From the NCBI RefSeq assembly GCF_004295345.1, contig NZ_CP036200.1:3969501-4033500 (forward strand): 64,000 nucleotides of DNA. Direction: 5' to 3'. The stretch's first letter is position 1; each line of letters opens with the position of its first letter. The position numbers and the translations under genes are program-made. Origin of the DNA: Shewanella maritima. GTDB taxonomy: Bacteria > Pseudomonadota > Gammaproteobacteria > Enterobacterales > Shewanellaceae. Below the pieces are notes generated by a model, which saw only the letters and a program-made list of their open reading frames with translations, was not told where the DNA came from and ran no database searches. Positions 19,045-29,286 of this stretch are shown here, one piece after another.

Positions 19045-21396
19045 ATGACACAAGAGCGTGAAGCGCAGATCGAACTCCCCGTATTACCACTGAGAGACGT
19101 AGTGGTCTATCCCCATATGGTAATTCCACTTTTCGTCGGAAGGGAAAAATCAATCCGTTGTTTAGAATCAGCAATGGAGCAAGACAAACAAATTCTTCTC
19201 GTCGCCCAGCGCGATGCAGATCTTGACGAGCCGACTAAAGACGACATTTTCGAAATCGGCACCGTTGCCTCAATCTTACAATTGCTCAAACTGCCTGACG
19301 GCACTGTAAAGGTGTTAGTCGAAGGTGGTCAGCGCGCTAAGATCGGCCAGTATACCCAAGATGAAGACTTCTTCGTCGCTAAGGCCGAATACTTAACTTC
19401 AACGCCACTTACTGACAAGGAAGAAGAAGTCCTTGTTCGCAGCGCAATTGGGCAGTTTGAAGGTTACATTAAGCTAAACAAGAAGATCCCACCTGAAGTG
19501 CTAACTTCGCTAACGGGTATCGAAGAAGCTGCGCGCCTAGCCGACACTATGGCCGCGCACATGCCGCTAAAGCTTGAAGACAAACAGTCTGTGCTTGAGA
19601 TGGTCAACGTTGGCGAGCGCCTTGAGTATTTGATGGCGATGATGGAAGCGGAAATCGACTTACTGCAAGTTGAAAAACGCATTCGTAGCCGCGTTAAAAA
19701 GCAAATGGAAAAGAGCCAGCGCGAGTACTATTTGAATGAGCAAATGAAGGCTATTCAAAAAGAGCTTGGCGACATTGACGAAAGCCATGATGAATTTGAA
19801 GTACTGGCCAAAAAGATTGAAGACGCAGGCATGCCGGCAGATGCCAAAGAAAAAGCCAGTGCTGAACTAAATAAACTAAAAATGATGTCACCGATGTCGG
19901 CAGAAGCTACCGTTGTGCGTAGTTATGTAGACTGGATGACGTCAGTACCTTGGAAGCAGCGCTCTAAAATCAAGCGTGATTTATCGAAAGCGCAAGATGT
20001 GCTTGATACTGATCACCATGGGTTAGAGAAAGTTAAAGAGCGCATTCTTGAATACCTAGCGGTACAAAGCCGAGTTAAGCAGCTCAAAGGGCCAATTCTT
20101 TGTTTAGTGGGACCACCAGGTGTGGGTAAAACCTCGCTGGGTCAGTCTATTGCAAAAGCAACTGGCCGTAAGTATGTGCGCGTAGCTTTAGGTGGTGTGC
20201 GTGATGAAGCGGAAATCCGCGGTCATCGCCGTACTTATATTGGCTCTATGCCAGGCAAGGTTATCCAAAAAATGTCGAAAGTGGGCGTTAAAAACCCATT
20301 ATTCCTATTGGATGAAATCGACAAAATGAGCTCAGATATGCGCGGCGACCCATCGTCGGCATTACTTGAAGTACTAGATCCTGAGCAAAATGCAGCGTTT
20401 AACGATCATTATCTGGAAGTTGATTATGACTTGTCAGATGTGATGTTCGTCGCTACGTCTAACTCAATGGATATTCCAGGGCCACTGCTAGACCGTATGG
20501 AGGTCATTCGTCTATCGGGTTATACCGAAGATGAGAAACTTAATATTGCGAAGCAACACTTATTGCCTAAGCAGGTTGAGCGCAATGGTCTAAAAGCCAA
20601 AGAAATTAGTGTGGATGACGGTGCTATCTTAGGCATTATCCGCTACTACACTCGCGAAGCGGGCGTACGTTCATTAGAGCGTGAGTTGTCTAAGATTTGC
20701 CGTAAAGTGGTTAAACAGATTCTGCTTGATAAATCGGTTAAGTCTGTTGAAGTCAACGCCGACAACCTTAAGTCATTCCTTGGCGTGCAGCGCCATGATT
20801 TTGGTAAAGCAGACTCAAATAACCAGATTGGTCAGGTTACTGGCCTTGCCTGGACACAAGTCGGTGGCGACTTACTAACGATTGAAGCTACATCAGTTGC
20901 CGGTAAAGGCAAGCTTGCTTATACAGGTTCGCTTGGTGATGTTATGCAAGAGTCGATTCAAGCTGCGATGACAGTGGTTCGCGCCCGTGCAGATCAACTT
21001 GGTATTAACAGCGACTTCTATGAAAAGCGTGATATTCACGTGCATGTTCCAGAAGGTGCGACTCCAAAAGATGGTCCATCAGCAGGCGCAGCTATGTGCA
21101 CTGCATTAGTGTCTAGCTTAACGGGTAATCCAGTGCGTAGTGACGTTGCCATGACAGGTGAAATCACTTTGCGCGGTGAAGTACTACCAATTGGCGGCTT
21201 AAAAGAGAAACTGTTAGCAGCGCATCGCGGCGGCATTAAACATGTGCTTATTCCTAAAGAGAACGAGCGAGACCTGGAAGAAATTCCAGCAAATGTGATT
21301 GCCGACTTGCAAATCCATGCGGTACGCTGGGTTGATGAAGTGCTCAAATTAGCCTTAGAAAGACCTGTAGAAGGTTTTGAAGTGGTTAAAAAGTAG
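19045..21396 (+). CDS. lon: ATP-dependent protease Lon
   Basis: A 783-residue cytoplasmic protease (E. coli 784). The N-terminal LON domain ([20 protein letters not shown]) is followed by a coiled region, Walker [12 protein letters not shown] near residue 355, Walker [10 protein letters not shown], and the protease domain with catalytic Ser in [10 protein letters not shown] and Lys in [10 protein letters not shown] chose the ATG at 19045: the in-frame TTG 90 bases upstream would overlap the sigma-32 promoter. Confidence 0.97.
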   Translation: MTQEREAQIELPVLPLRDVVVYPHMVIPLFVGREKSIRCLESAMEQDKQILLVAQRDADLDEPTKDDIFEIGTVASILQLLKLPDGTVKVLVEGGQRAKIGQYTQDEDFFVAKAEYLTSTPLTDKEEEVLVRSAIGQFEGYIKLNKKIPPEVLTSLTGIEEAARLADTMAAHMPLKLEDKQSVLEMVNVGERLEYLMAMMEAEIDLLQVEKRIRSRVKKQMEKSQREYYLNEQMKAIQKELGDIDESHDEFEVLAKKIEDAGMPADAKEKASAELNKLKMMSPMSAEATVVRSYVDWMTSVPWKQRSKIKRDLSKAQDVLDTDHHGLEKVKERILEYLAVQSRVKQLKGPILCLVGPPGVGKTSLGQSIAKATGRKYVRVALGGVRDEAEIRGHRRTYIGSMPGKVIQKMSKVGVKNPLFLLDEIDKMSSDMRGDPSSALLEVLDPEQNAAFNDHYLEVDYDLSDVMFVATSNSMDIPGPLLDRMEVIRLSGYTEDEKLNIAKQHLLPKQVERNGLKAKEISVDDGAILGIIRYYTREAGVRSLERELSKICRKVVKQILLDKSVKSVEVNADNLKSFLGVQRHDFGKADSNNQIGQVTGLAWTQVGGDLLTIEATSVAGKGKLAYTGSLGDVMQESIQAAMTVVRARADQLGINSDFYEKRDIHVHVPEGATPKDGPSAGAAMCTALVSSLTGNPVRSDVAMTGEITLRGEVLPIGGLKEKLLAAHRGGIKHVLIPKENERDLEEIPANVIADLQIHAVRWVDEVLKLALERPVEGFEVVKK

Positions 21397-21655
21397 CTAA
21401 ATAGTGAAAAAAAGTGCTCTATATCCGAAAAAAACTGCAAAAAAGGGCTTAACAAACCGCAATCCTGTGGTAGCCTAGGTTTTGTGGAGAGTCAGTCACA
21501 CCAAGCCCTTTGGCGTGATTGACTTCGAGCTGTATCCAATTTTATTTGGTTTCATATTTGGCTAGGACAGATACCTAGCTTTTTTAAAAAGCCTCCGCCG
21601 ACCGCTCTAAACACGGAAATGGTTACGGCGCTACAATAACATTCAAGGGGAAGAC

Positions 21656-21928
21656 ATGAACAAATCTGAACTAATCGAGAAAATCGCTACTGGTGCTGAC
21701 ATTTCTAAAGCTGCAGCTGGCCGTGCATTAGATTCTTTTATCGCTGCTGTGACTGAAGGTCTTAAAGAAGGCGAAAAAATTTCTCTAGTTGGTTTCGGTA
21801 CTTTTGAAGTTCGTCAACGTGCAGAGCGCACTGGACGTAACCCACAAACTGGTAAAGAAATTAAGATTGCTGCTGCGAACATTCCTGCGTTCAAAGCTGG
21901 TAAAGCGCTTAAAGACGCTGTTAACTAA
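21656..21928 (+). CDS. hupB: DNA-binding protein HU-beta
   Basis: A 90-residue histone-like protein that bends and compacts [14 protein letters not shown] at the start and [18 protein letters not shown] in the DNA-binding arm are diagnostic. Its position after lon is that of hupB. It has an aagggg ribosome-binding site and its own terminator. The 259-base gap from lon contains its promoter region; I see no clear single promoter there. Confidence 0.96.
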   Translation: MNKSELIEKIATGADISKAAAGRALDSFIAAVTEGLKEGEKISLVGFGTFEVRQRAERTGRNPQTGKEIKIAAANIPAFKAGKALKDAVN

Positions 21929-21967
21929 GAATTAGTTAGCGTTGCCTTTGTAAGGCACTCGTAAGAT

Positions 21968-21993
21968 AAGCACTGCAATAGCAGTGCTTTTTA
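21968..21993 (+). terminator. Terminator of hupB
   Basis: Perfect nine-base stem aagcactgc / gcagtgctt with loop aata and T run, 40 bases after the hupB stop. Confidence 0.9.
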
Positions 21994-22067
21994 CGACAAG
22001 CAATACCATTTGAGGTATTGGGAGTGACAGTAAAGCCAAAGCTTTTTGAAACTCTAAAGTAATTACA

Positions 22068-22110
22068 AAAAAAGGCGCATCCAAACTGTGATGCGTCTTT
22101 TTATTTTTAT
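22068..22110 (+). terminator. Second hairpin before ppiD
   Basis: gacgcatc-like stem (ggcgcatcc / gtgatgcgtc) followed by ttttta. It stands 25 bases before ppiD, so it either backs up the hupB terminator or limits ppiD transcription. Confidence 0.6.
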
Positions 22111-22134
22111 CCATCGCAACTAGCGAGAATTCTG

Positions 22135-24006
22135 ATGTTAGAAAAAATTCGTGAAGGCTCACAAGGTATTATCGCTAAGTCGATCTTAGTCCTTGTTATC
22201 CTTTCATTTGCATTTGCTGGTGTGAGTAGCTATCTAGGCTCAAACACGGGTACTCCAGCGGCTATCGTCAATGGTGACGAAATTACCAATGAACAATTAG
22301 AGCAATCTCTGCAAAATGAAGTAGGTCGCTTACAACAACAATTTGGTGAAATGTTTGATGCCCTAAGTGCTGATGAAAGCTACATGGCCGGGATCAGAAA
22401 AGACGTTCTAGAACGTTTAGTTGCCGAGAAATTAGTTGACCAAGCCGCTGCCGAGCTTGGTTTACGCGTATCTGATGAACAGATTAAACAAGCGATTGTT
22501 AACGAGCCTGCATTCCACACCGATGGTCAGTTCGATAACGAGCGCTATTTAGCAGTACTGCGTCAACTTGGTTACCAAACTGCTGCATTTAGAAACATGA
22601 TGCGCGTTGACATGACACGTCGTCAGCTAGTGATGGCATTATTGGGTAGTGAGTTTGTTCTACCGGGTGAAGCTAACGAGCTTGCTGAGCTTCAAGGTCA
22701 AACTCGTGATATTCGCTACCTAACGGTCGATGCTACGCCGTTTGTTGCTGAGGCGAATGTATCTGATGAAGAAGCCAATGAATACTATGAAGCAAACCTA
22801 GTTCGCTTTAGCAGCCCAGAAATGGTGAGCCTTGAGTACGTTGAGTTAAACGCTGCAGATATGGCTAACACTGAAGCGGTTAGCGATGAAGAAGCACGTA
22901 CTTTCTATGATGAGAACCAGCAGCAATATCGCACTGCTGAGAAGCGTCTAGCTGCGCATATTCTTATCAACGACTCTGGTGATGAAGATGCAGATAGAGC
23001 ACGCGGTGAAGCTGCATTAGCTAAACTTGCTGCTGGCGAGAGCTTTGAAGCTGTAGCTAAGTCAGACTCTGATGATCAGTTCAGCGCTGAGCAAGGTGGC
23101 GAGCTAGATTGGTTCGAGCCTGGTGTAATGGAAGGTGAGTTCGATACTGCACTGTTTGCCCTTGAAAAAGGCGCGACTTCAGATCTTGTTAAAACCAGCT
23201 TTGGTTACCACATCGTTAAGTTTGTTGATGTACAAGAAGGCGGTGTACAAAGCTTTGAAGATGCGAAAGCTGAGATTTTAGCTGAGCTGCAAGAAAAGAA
23301 AGCACTAGATGTGTTCTTTGGTCTGCAGTCACAACTTGCTGACACTAGCTATGAAATTCCTGATACGTTAGCTGAAACGTCAGAAGCGGTGAATGTACCT
23401 GTTAAGACTACCGAGCTATTTAGCCGTAACAACGTACCTGCACCGTTTAACACTGCAGATTTCATCCGCGCAGCGTTTTCAGAGCAAGTGATCAGTGATG
23501 GCATGAACAGTGACGTTGTTGAGCTAGGTCCAAACCATGTAGTCGTTGTACGCTTAAAAGAGCACAAAGCTGCAGGCACTATGGATTTCGCCGAAGTGAA
23601 AGATGGTATTGTTGCACGTCTTAAGCAAGACAAAGCAAACCAGGTTGCTAAAGTTAAAGCGACTGAGTTTATGGTTGCCCTTAAAGATGGTGGCAGCGTT
23701 GACGTTGAGCTTACGACAGTGACTGCATTGCCTCGTTTCACTCAAGAAACAGACCCAGCGATTGTAGATAAAGCATTTAAGATGCCTAAACCTGCTGAAG
23801 GCGGCGTATCGATTGATACTGCAGAGCTTGCACAAGGTTATGCTGTTGTGTTGGTTGATGCTGTTAATGCAGCTACTGGCATTACTGACGAGCTTGTAGC
23901 AGGCCTTAAGCAACGTTTAGAGTCACAGTTTAGCCAAGCCGATTACTTATCTGTGATTGGTGCTCTGAAAGCTAAGGCGACAGTCGAATACCCAGTTGCC
24001 GAGTAG
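22135..24006 (+). CDS. ppiD: Periplasmic folding chaperone PpiD
   Basis: A 623-residue inner-membrane-anchored periplasmic chaperone (E. coli 623). A short cytoplasmic lead is followed by one membrane helix (ILVLVILSFAFAGVSSYLG, about residues 17-35), a SurA-like N-terminal region, one parvulin domain (AEKRLAAHILI to TSFGYHIVKF, about residues 267-362) and a C-terminal domain. It helps outer-membrane and secreted proteins fold near the Sec translocon. It sits after hupB as in E. coli. Confidence 0.96.
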   Translation: MLEKIREGSQGIIAKSILVLVILSFAFAGVSSYLGSNTGTPAAIVNGDEITNEQLEQSLQNEVGRLQQQFGEMFDALSADESYMAGIRKDVLERLVAEKLVDQAAAELGLRVSDEQIKQAIVNEPAFHTDGQFDNERYLAVLRQLGYQTAAFRNMMRVDMTRRQLVMALLGSEFVLPGEANELAELQGQTRDIRYLTVDATPFVAEANVSDEEANEYYEANLVRFSSPEMVSLEYVELNAADMANTEAVSDEEARTFYDENQQQYRTAEKRLAAHILINDSGDEDADRARGEAALAKLAAGESFEAVAKSDSDDQFSAEQGGELDWFEPGVMEGEFDTALFALEKGATSDLVKTSFGYHIVKFVDVQEGGVQSFEDAKAEILAELQEKKALDVFFGLQSQLADTSYEIPDTLAETSEAVNVPVKTTELFSRNNVPAPFNTADFIRAAFSEQVISDGMNSDVVELGPNHVVVVRLKEHKAAGTMDFAEVKDGIVARLKQDKANQVAKVKATEFMVALKDGGSVDVELTTVTALPRFTQETDPAIVDKAFKMPKPAEGGVSIDTAELAQGYAVVLVDAVNAATGITDELVAGLKQRLESQFSQADYLSVIGALKAKATVEYPVAE

Positions 24007-24107
24007 TTGCTAAAGTAACTAAGCACTAGTTAAGAAATAGCTAAAACTGAATAGCTCAAGCCAAGGGGTTGTTTAAGCCCTTAGAACAAAGAGATTCAGT
24101 TAAAAAT

Positions 24108-24149
24108 AAACCCTCATTGCTCCTTATAGTTGAGCATTGAGGGTTTTTT
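24108..24149 (+). terminator. Terminator of ppiD
   Basis: A 15-base stem with one mismatch (aaaccctcat.. / ..ttgagggttt) and a T run, about 100 bases after ppiD. Confidence 0.85.
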
Positions 24150-24235
24150 ATTGGAGTCAATTTGTTATTTGACTGAAGCAAAACGTTAACTAGAGCTTTT
24201 TATTTACCAAAGACTTTAGTTACCAAACAACTGAG

Positions 24236-25132
24236 TTAAGTAAAACTCTGGGTTGCCTCAATGAGCTGTGAACGCAGCCATTTTTGCGCGGGATCATGAT
24301 GATGCTTTTTAAGCCAGATCAAATAGTTGGTGATGGGCTTGCACGGAAACGGCGGCGGTAAAAGTTGCAAGTTTAGTTGTGACTGAAACTGCCTTGCTAA
24401 AAACTCAGGTATTGCGGTGATTAACTCAGTTTGGCTGCACAGTAACATATTACTGAATAGCGAGCGTCCATGATAAGCCACTTTACGTTGGCTCAAGTCG
24501 ATATTGGTAAAGTGGTGTAGGCTACGTAAATGCTGACGGGTGCGCTCGAGTACTGCGTGAGACTCACTATTAAATTGCTTTTGACTAATGCTCTGTTGTA
24601 CACGTGGGTGGTCTTGGCTACAAACAATCACAAAATCACTATCAAATAACTGACAGCTTTCTACTGCAGAGCTATTGGGTGGCATGATATCAATCATGGC
24701 ATCAAAACGTTGCGAGTTCAGGCCATCTAATAGTGCTTCATCTGTATCTGGCTGGTCAAAAATCTCAATGTTGTGGGGTTTTAGCTCACTAAATTTATTG
24801 AGTAGCAACCAGTGCATATGCTCTGGCGCGGTAATGACAAACTTATGCTGCCCCTGGTCTGGGTCAAACTCACTCATGTTATGCAGAGTATCGTCTAATT
24901 GTGCCAGTGGCAGTTTAATTTGCTCATAAAGGCTTTGGGCAAATCGCGTTGGTGCAATGCCGCGACCTTGACGGATGAACAACTCTTGTCCAAGGTCCTG
25001 TTTAAGTTTTGCAATACTTGTACTGATTGTTGATTGATTAGTGTTGAGCTGCTCTGCAGCGCGGCTGAAGCTGCCACTAGACATCACCGCGCTAAATACG
25101 CCAAGTTGGTTGAGTGTCGGTTTTTGTGTCAT
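24236..25132 (-). CDS. LysR family transcriptional regulator
   Basis: About 298 residues. The N-terminal winged helix-turn-helix is clear (LGVFSAVMSSGSFSRAAEQL, then STISTSIAKLKQDLGQELF), followed by the LysR co-inducer domain. It is divergent from the alkylsulfatase gene across a 214-base gap containing ATCGTAAA-type inverted repeats, so it most likely controls that gene and itself. I chose the ATG at 25132, with aggtgg upstream, over a GTG 12 bases earlier. Confidence 0.9.
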   Translation of the reverse strand: MTQKPTLNQLGVFSAVMSSGSFSRAAEQLNTNQSTISTSIAKLKQDLGQELFIRQGRGIAPTRFAQSLYEQIKLPLAQLDDTLHNMSEFDPDQGQHKFVITAPEHMHWLLLNKFSELKPHNIEIFDQPDTDEALLDGLNSQRFDAMIDIMPPNSSAVESCQLFDSDFVIVCSQDHPRVQQSISQKQFNSESHAVLERTRQHLRSLHHFTNIDLSQRKVAYHGRSLFSNMLLCSQTELITAIPEFLARQFQSQLNLQLLPPPFPCKPITNYLIWLKKHHHDPAQKWLRSQLIEATQSFT

Positions 25133-25242
25133 CTCTTGTCCCACCTTTCATCTACGCTGGCTTTGCCTTCCGTGCACCACATAATTCGCAAGGGCTAGTC
25201 ACTACAAGCCAAGCGACTAAGTCATTCTGCGCTGCAAAGTGT

Positions 25243-25290
25243 TATCGTAAATTCGATACTTAATTATCGTAAAGCCTAGTTTTTTACGAT
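25243..25290. promoter_or_regulatory. Probable LysR operator cluster
   Basis: TATCG-taaatt-CGATA (25243-25258) is followed by ATCGTAAA (25266-25273) and its inverted copy TTTACGAT (25283-25290). Four copies of one half-site between divergent regulator and target genes fit a LysR recognition plus activation site. Confidence 0.65.
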
Positions 25291-25346
25291 GTTAATGGCG
25301 ATTAATCTATTAATCAACAAATGATGTCACCCGTTGGGAGCAAATT

Positions 25347-27317
25347 ATGATTAGTCAATTTAAACCATTAAGCCTAGGTCTTGCGGTATCAGTAGCCTTA
25401 TTTACTTCAGGTTATGCACTTGCAACACCTACTACTCAGGCGCAATCTACTCTTGGGCAAGAGCTGCAAACCAGCGCGGCGGCTCAGTATCAAAATATTC
25501 AGCTAGAGCAACGTTACACGTCTTCAACCTTGTTTGAGCATGAATCAAACCTATTTTGGGGTGAAGGTAAGCGTATTAAGGTTTTATCAACGACTGGTGA
25601 AACCTTAGCTTACACCCAGGAATCAGACCATGTGCATCCGGCTTTGACTAAACACGGTCGCAAGATGGCGCAAGCCATCATCAAAGTTGACCATAATGTT
25701 TACCTTGGCTACGGCTTTGGTCTAGATACGCCTGTAATGATTGAAGGCGATGATGGCATCATCATCGTTGATCCGGGTGAGTCTGTACAAATGGCTGAAG
25801 TGGTTAAGCAGCAATTCAGACAGATCACCAACAAACCAGTAAAAGCGATTATTTATTCGCACAACCATATCGACCATATTTCTGGTGTTCGTGCTTGGGC
25901 GACAGATGAGCAAGTCGCATCAGGTGAAATCAAAATCATTGCACAAGAAGGCTTAACAGCGGCAGTGGCTAACTGGTCATCAAACCTTGGTACTTTGTTT
26001 GGTCATCGCACGTCTTACACTGGTGCTAAGCATGTGGAAGAGGGGGAACACGGCACGGTCAATGACGGCTTAGGTCCGCGCTTTATGCAAGGCGATATCT
26101 CGTTCATTGAGCCAAACGTGACTCTGAAAGACCGTCTCGACATTACGATTGCCGGTGTGCCAATGCAGATTGTTAACGTACCGTCTGAAACTAAAGATGA
26201 AGTCGTCGTTTATCTGCCAGAGCAAAAAATTCTTCATGCAGCAGAAGTATTGCAAGGTGAGAATTTCCCTAACTTGCACACCATTCGAGGCACCAAATTC
26301 CGCGACCCATCGATGTGGTTTAAAGGTATTGATGTAATGCGTCAGTTCGACACTGAAGTGATGATTAACTCTCATGGTCGTCCGGTTGAAGGTAAAGCGG
26401 CAGTAGATAATGTACTCACGGCATACCGTGATGCGATTCAATTTACTCATGACCAAACAATCCGCTACATGAATAAAGGGATGACACCTGATGAGTTAGT
26501 TGAAGTAGTGAAATTGCCTAAGCATCTAGCAAGTCACCCTTGGTTAGGTGAGCACTATGGCACAGTCGCACACGCTGTTAGACAGATCTATGTAGGTTAC
26601 AACGGATTCTTCGAAGGCGACCCTTGGCAACTAGAGCCGATGGCATATGAGCAGCGAGCAAAAGCTTTTGTTGAAATCATGGGCGGTCGTGACAACATTC
26701 TTAAAACCGCAAAAGCTGCAATTGAAGCTGATAACTTCACTTTTGCTGCAGAAATCTTGTCTTACCCAATTACGGTCAACAAACAAGACATGCAAGCTCG
26801 CGAGTTAAAAGCTGACGCATATAAAGCTTGGGCTGCTGCGCAGGTGAATATTAACTGGCGTAACTGGGCGCTTAATGCTGCAGCTGAGCTAGAAGGTACA
26901 CGTGATTTCTCTAACATGATTAGCTTTGCATCAGTCGATGTATTAACTGCGCTGCCTAGCAAGCAGATTTTCGACATGATGACATCAACGTTAGTGGCAG
27001 AGAAAACCCTTGATGTAAATATGGCGATGAGCTATCAGTTTATCGACACCAAAGAGGCGTTTACGCTGGAAATTCGTAACGGCATTGTGCAGTTACACGA
27101 GCAGGCGTTAGACAGCGCTGACGTTAAGATTGAAACAAGTCGAGCTGTACTTAATCAAATCTTGATGGCTGGACCAAATGCGCAGAAGGTGATTGCTGAG
27201 AAAATGGTTGCTGACGAGTTTGGCTTTGCTCAAGGTGAAATGAAAGACTTCGGTCGATTCATGAGCTACTTTGACACGCCAATGACGCCAGAGCAATTAA
27301 TGCTAATCGTCCGCTAA
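25347..27317 (+). CDS. Secreted alkyl/aryl sulfatase, metallo-beta-lactamase fold
   Basis: A 656-residue enzyme of the SdsA1/BDS1 alkylsulfatase family, which cleaves sulfate from alkyl sulfates such as dodecyl sulfate. A signal peptide covers about residues 1-26 (cleavage near ALA-TP). The zinc motif HNHIDH (H-x-H-x-D-H) is at about residues 171-176. Further conserved segments are KILHAAEVLQGENFPNLH, the family-specific alpha-helical dimerisation region, and a C-terminal SCP2-like domain thought to bind the alkyl chain. It should act in the periplasm or outside. The divergent LysR gene is the likely regulator. Confidence 0.93.
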   Translation: MISQFKPLSLGLAVSVALFTSGYALATPTTQAQSTLGQELQTSAAAQYQNIQLEQRYTSSTLFEHESNLFWGEGKRIKVLSTTGETLAYTQESDHVHPALTKHGRKMAQAIIKVDHNVYLGYGFGLDTPVMIEGDDGIIIVDPGESVQMAEVVKQQFRQITNKPVKAIIYSHNHIDHISGVRAWATDEQVASGEIKIIAQEGLTAAVANWSSNLGTLFGHRTSYTGAKHVEEGEHGTVNDGLGPRFMQGDISFIEPNVTLKDRLDITIAGVPMQIVNVPSETKDEVVVYLPEQKILHAAEVLQGENFPNLHTIRGTKFRDPSMWFKGIDVMRQFDTEVMINSHGRPVEGKAAVDNVLTAYRDAIQFTHDQTIRYMNKGMTPDELVEVVKLPKHLASHPWLGEHYGTVAHAVRQIYVGYNGFFEGDPWQLEPMAYEQRAKAFVEIMGGRDNILKTAKAAIEADNFTFAAEILSYPITVNKQDMQARELKADAYKAWAAAQVNINWRNWALNAAAELEGTRDFSNMISFASVDVLTALPSKQIFDMMTSTLVAEKTLDVNMAMSYQFIDTKEAFTLEIRNGIVQLHEQALDSADVKIETSRAVLNQILMAGPNAQKVIAEKMVADEFGFAQGEMKDFGRFMSYFDTPMTPEQLMLIVR

Positions 27318-27340
27318 TACAGGTCGATGAGTAATACTTC

Positions 27341-27361
27341 AAAGGGGCATTTTGCCCCTTT
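27341..27361 (+). terminator. Hairpin after the alkylsulfatase gene
   Basis: Stem aaaggggca / tgccccttt with loop ttt. The T run is short, so termination may be partial. Confidence 0.6.
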
Positions 27362-27410
27362 GATAGTTTCTCTAAATTAATGAATTGCTGTTTTTGAAGA
27401 GGTCAGATTT

Positions 27411-28040
27411 ATGAGCAAATATCTTAAAACAATAGCCACTTCAGCATTGAGCGCAGGCATCATGCTAATTGCGTCAGCTAGTGTGAGTTCAAGTGCTATT
27501 GCTTGCGGCGTGCACCAGCAAACTGGTTTTTCATTAAGTAGTGAACCAGGCTCGCTTACTGTGCTTGCTAATATCGTTAAAGCTCGAAAAAATGGAACGC
27601 TAGTTGAAACAGGAATGCCTGCCGAAACAGGAACGCGAGTCGAAGCCGAGATGCTTAACAAAGGTAAGCTTGATGCCAATGCATTAAATCTTGCTGATAG
27701 TGGCATAAGCGTGCGCTTATTTGAGCCAATTCAAGGCCGTTATCTAGATGTTAGTATCCGCAGTGGTGAGCTTACTTATCGCTTGAGTCAGCACCAGCAT
27801 CAGTTAAACAGTGACGATGCTGCGGCAAAGGCAAGTCAATTGTCATCACGTTGGTCGAGTCGCGCTCAGTTGCAGTCACAGGCTAAAGTCACTGTGATCA
27901 CTGAGTTAAGCGTATTGCAAGCAATTGCTTCGCGTCAGCTTAGTTGGCAGCAAGTTGATGAGCTAGGTTTGATGACCATCAATGGTGAGCAAGATGCTCA
28001 GGAGAAGTATCAGGCTTTATTGGCAAAATCATCGATTTAA
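27411..28040 (+). CDS. Secreted protein of unknown function
   Basis: A 209-residue protein I do not recognise. Residues 1-30 form a signal peptide ending in SSAIA before the only cysteine (CGVHQQTGF), so it could be a soluble periplasmic protein or, less likely, a lipoprotein. A central ETGMPAETGTRVEAEM stretch looks like a degenerate short repeat. The C-terminal half is rich in Gln and Ser (LSQHQHQL, SQLSSRWSSRAQLQSQ). It lies 93 bases after the alkylsulfatase gene on the same strand, so it may be co-transcribed by readthrough of the weak hairpin. Confidence 0.7.
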   Translation: MSKYLKTIATSALSAGIMLIASASVSSSAIACGVHQQTGFSLSSEPGSLTVLANIVKARKNGTLVETGMPAETGTRVEAEMLNKGKLDANALNLADSGISVRLFEPIQGRYLDVSIRSGELTYRLSQHQHQLNSDDAAAKASQLSSRWSSRAQLQSQAKVTVITELSVLQAIASRQLSWQQVDELGLMTINGEQDAQEKYQALLAKSSI

Positions 28041-28236
28041 CCATTAGGGTGGTTCACATTCCTCATTTGCTATTGGCACTTTGACAATAATACTCCGTCA
28101 CCAGCACTTTGTTATTCACTGTCTACTGCTTGCTTTGCGCCACTCCTGTTCGAACGATAACTACGCATCTAACAGTGCCAATTACACTAAGTTTAATGTT
28201 AGATTAGCTGCATGAAATCAGTTTCAAGGATATGCA

Positions 28237-29214
28237 GTGGCCTCACTCGAAACCCAATTTGAACCCGCTTTAGCCTATATTGACGATAACCTAGATAAGC
28301 CAGTTGATATTAGGTTACTCTCGCGCCTAGCTAACATTCCTAAGTGCCATTTTAATATCTTGTTTTACGCTTTATTTCACACCCAGGTTGAAGATTATAT
28401 TGCGCTGTTAAGGCTATTGGATGTAGCGCAGAAACTTGCTTTCGAGCCAAGTCTAACCAATGCTCAAATTGCTAGTGAGGCAGGTTATCAAGATGAAAAG
28501 TGTTTTGAACAAGCCTTTGTTAAAGCGATAAGTCAAAGCGTTAGCGATTTTCGAGCAAAGCCTGATTGGGCAAGTTTTTTTGCGCGTCAGCAACCCTTAG
28601 AAACGCTTAAAAATGGTCATCAAGCATATGACTACAGTGCTGAGATAAATGTGGTTGAATTAGAACAACTCTCATTGGTTGCTATTCGCCATCAAGGCCC
28701 GTCAGAGTTTGTTGCTCAAACCGTTAATGCCATGGTTGCCTGGCGTAAACAACATCAGGTTTTGCCGCCACTGAGTCGTACATTTAATTTTTGCTATCAA
28801 ATGCCGTTAGTTCATAGCGACGCTTATCAGGTGGATATCGCCGCGAGTATCACTGCCGAGCAAAGTGAACGTTTGCAGCGCGAACCGCAGTTTTCATCAA
28901 TGGCAGATTATGAGTTAGCCTCGCTAGTTGAGCGCAATATTGATATCACCGCGCCGTTTTTCAAAAGCAGTATTCCAGTAACAAGAGCTGTAGCAATTGA
29001 TCATGTTTGGGATGACTCTCTGCCGCAATTGTTGCACGGCAAGATTGCTTGTTTGTATAAAGAGGCAACTAAGTACAGCCAATTGGCAAACTTGCCTTTA
29101 CTGATTGAGAAGCAGCTAATTGAGAGGCAGCTAATTGAGCGGCAGCTTGCTCCGGTTGAGCCGAGTCAGTCTGTTGCTCAGCAGCTAGTTCGCATTATGC
29201 TACCAATTCTCTAG
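28237..29214 (+). CDS. AraC-type regulator with GyrI-like ligand domain
   Basis: A 325-residue protein. Residues 1-110 form an AraC/XylS DNA-binding domain (ALAYIDDNLDKPVDIRLLSR, then ASEAGYQDEKCFEQAF). From about residue 135 a GyrI-like effector domain follows, starting VELEQLSLVAIRHQGP, the usual entry strand of small-molecule-binding GyrI domains. I chose the GTG start because aagga lies six bases upstream. The C-terminus contains three copies of a QLIE(K/R) unit. Targets are unknown. The 196-base gap before it holds nothing that I recognise. Confidence 0.85.
   Translation: MASLETQFEPALAYIDDNLDKPVDIRLLSRLANIPKCHFNILFYALFHTQVEDYIALLRLLDVAQKLAFEPSLTNAQIASEAGYQDEKCFEQAFVKAISQSVSDFRAKPDWASFFARQQPLETLKNGHQAYDYSAEINVVELEQLSLVAIRHQGPSEFVAQTVNAMVAWRKQHQVLPPLSRTFNFCYQMPLVHSDAYQVDIAASITAEQSERLQREPQFSSMADYELASLVERNIDITAPFFKSSIPVTRAVAIDHVWDDSLPQLLHGKIACLYKEATKYSQLANLPLLIEKQLIERQLIERQLAPVEPSQSVAQQLVRIMLPIL
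29104..29148 (+). repeat. Three 15-base tandem repeats inside the GyrI-like gene
   Basis: attgagaagcagcta, attgagaggcagcta and attgagcggcagctt follow directly on one another and stay in frame, giving repeated IEKQL/IERQL near the protein end. Confidence 0.85.
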
Positions 29215-29286
29215 GGGGGCTTTTTCCCAAAGTGTTTTTGTCTTAGGCAGTTTTGCCTAGGGGACTTTAGTCTTAGACACTTTAAT

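Noticed and set aside
21036..21455. Open frame of 139 codons on the minus strand over the lon 3' end
   Set aside because: Antisense to the Lon protease domain; its composition mirrors the sense codons.
23349..23741. Open frame of 130 codons on the minus strand inside ppiD
   Set aside because: Shadow of the ppiD frame: no ribosome-binding site or homology.
27590..27650. Possible tandem repeat in the secreted unknown protein
   Set aside because: The units (gaaacaggaatgcc, gaaacaggaacgcg) are only two and quickly diverge.
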